From Lacibacter luteus (GTDB taxonomy: Bacteria; Bacteroidota; Bacteroidia; Chitinophagales; Chitinophagaceae), in NCBI RefSeq assembly GCF_004118265.1, contig NZ_SDHW01000005.1:124001-188000 (forward strand): a stretch of DNA of 64,000 nt, in the 5' to 3' direction. The notes beneath the pieces were generated by a model that did not search any database, was not told the DNA's origin, and saw only the letters and a program-made list of their open reading frames with translations. Both the position numbers and the translations under genes were made by a program. The stretch's first letter is position 1, and every line of letters begins with the position of its first letter. Shown here one piece after another: positions 63,235-64,000 of the stretch.

Positions 63235-63945
63235 ATGAACTTACTAAAAGAACAAAAAGCAATCGGTGTGATCACTGTGTTAGCAGGGCTGCTTGCATTG
63301 GCATGTATTCTTGCAACACTTGTAGCTGTTAATTTTAATAATGAGGCAATGGCAGATCCGGTGCTCGTTTTAACAACAGCCGGTACCAATACTGTTGCAG
63401 CAAGGTGGAGTATGCTCTTTGATATGTTTGGCTATTATCTTTTACTGCTTCCGGTAATTTACCTGTTGCACGACTGGATGAAGGAAAAAACAGCATGGAA
63501 TAACCTTGTGACTTTTTGCGGTCTTGCTTATGTTTTAATCGGCAGTATCGGTGCTTCTATTCTGGCTGTGGTATGGCCAAATATTATCGATGCGTTTCAG
63601 CATGCTGCTGTAGCCGAACAACAAATATTGAAGGCTGATTTTCGTTTAATCAATGATGCGGTTTATAATGGTTTGTGGAATTTGCTGGAGATGGGTTTTG
63701 CAGCAACATGGTGGATCGTTACGGGCTATCAACTTTATAAAAATAAATTCAACATTGTTGGCTGGGTTAGTATAGTTACAGGTGTTTCCTGTTTAGGAGA
63801 TGCATTGGCAGGAATATTTCAAATTGGCTGGCTGCATGAAGTTGCTTTAAATATCTACCTCGTATTCGCAATTGTTTGGGCGTTTGTAACGGGAGTATTT
63901 TTAATGCGGAAAAGATTAACTGCTTCAGATCTGGTCTGCGTTTAG
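63235..63945 (+). CDS. DUF4386-like integral membrane protein
   Basis: The 236-residue product has six or so membrane helices and resembles DUF4386-type proteins of Bacteroidota: GVITVLAGLLALACILAT, MLFDMFGYYLLLLPVIYLLH, AYVLIGSIGASILAVVWP and FAIVWAFVTGVFLMRKRLT. A TTG at 63220 would add five residues; the ATG at 63235 is preferred. No function is known. The last visible gene of the window. Confidence 0.75.
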   Translation: MNLLKEQKAIGVITVLAGLLALACILATLVAVNFNNEAMADPVLVLTTAGTNTVAARWSMLFDMFGYYLLLLPVIYLLHDWMKEKTAWNNLVTFCGLAYVLIGSIGASILAVVWPNIIDAFQHAAVAEQQILKADFRLINDAVYNGLWNLLEMGFAATWWIVTGYQLYKNKFNIVGWVSIVTGVSCLGDALAGIFQIGWLHEVALNIYLVFAIVWAFVTGVFLMRKRLTASDLVCV

Positions 63946-64000
63946 CAATTCTAAAGCCCGCCGCTTTTGCGTGTTATCAGCAACGGCACATGCATTGCAG

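Overview
The window comes from a member of the Bacteroidota, most likely the family Chitinophagaceae or a close relative. Supporting signs are a SusC/SusD outer-membrane pair, a type IX secretion (T9SS) sorting tail on a subtilase, BlaI/M56 sensor genes, many small secreted beta-barrel proteins, moderate A+T content, and housekeeping proteins (PurM, LipB, DnaG, RF2) that read like Bacteroidota versions. I could not search a database, so the family-level placement is an inference. I saw no rRNA, tRNA, CRISPR array or intact insertion sequence.

Layout. 0-21 kb is ordinary chromosomal backbone: peptide deformylase (cut by the window edge), RluD-type pseudouridine synthase, LipB, a PLP enzyme, a nucleotidyltransferase, a T9SS subtilase, an M57-like zinc protease, Pgi, RibF, PurM, a BlaI regulator with a large M56-amidase-TonB fusion, FtsE and two glycosyltransferases. 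21-44 kb carries rpsO-pnp, prmA-plsY, an M48 protease, a CYTH protein, a PAP2 phosphatase, dnaG, prfB with a programmed +1 frameshift, pruA, pyrR, a sigma factor operon, pyrB, and the histidine-degradation genes hutH and hutU. 44-48 kb is a looser stretch of small genes, repeats and a fragment of a histidine kinase.

48.6-54.3 kb is the accessory core. It holds, all on the minus strand and in transcription order, an XRE-like regulator, a DUF5343 protein, a Swt1-type HEPN protein, a 570-base gap with a run of stem-loops, a 509-residue reverse transcriptase with an intact YSDD box, and a coiled-coil GIY-YIG (T5orf172-like) protein. This looks like an anti-phage island built round a DRT-like (non-retron, non-intron) reverse transcriptase and a structured RNA upstream of it. 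It is the best candidate in the window for a little-described system.

54.9-61.9 kb is a SusC-SusD-TlpA operon converging on a small two-cysteine secreted protein, a MauE-like membrane protein and an AraC-type regulator. Together they look like an envelope uptake and thiol-redox locus. The last 2 kb is repeat-rich spacer and one DUF4386-like membrane protein.

A second theme is short repeats. Several unrelated families lie between genes, and they also lie inside genes: in frame in lipB, a glycosyltransferase and hutU, at the stop codons of hutH and hutU, and in the kinase remnant. One family (about 40.2 and 62.9 kb) keeps its stem by paired base changes.
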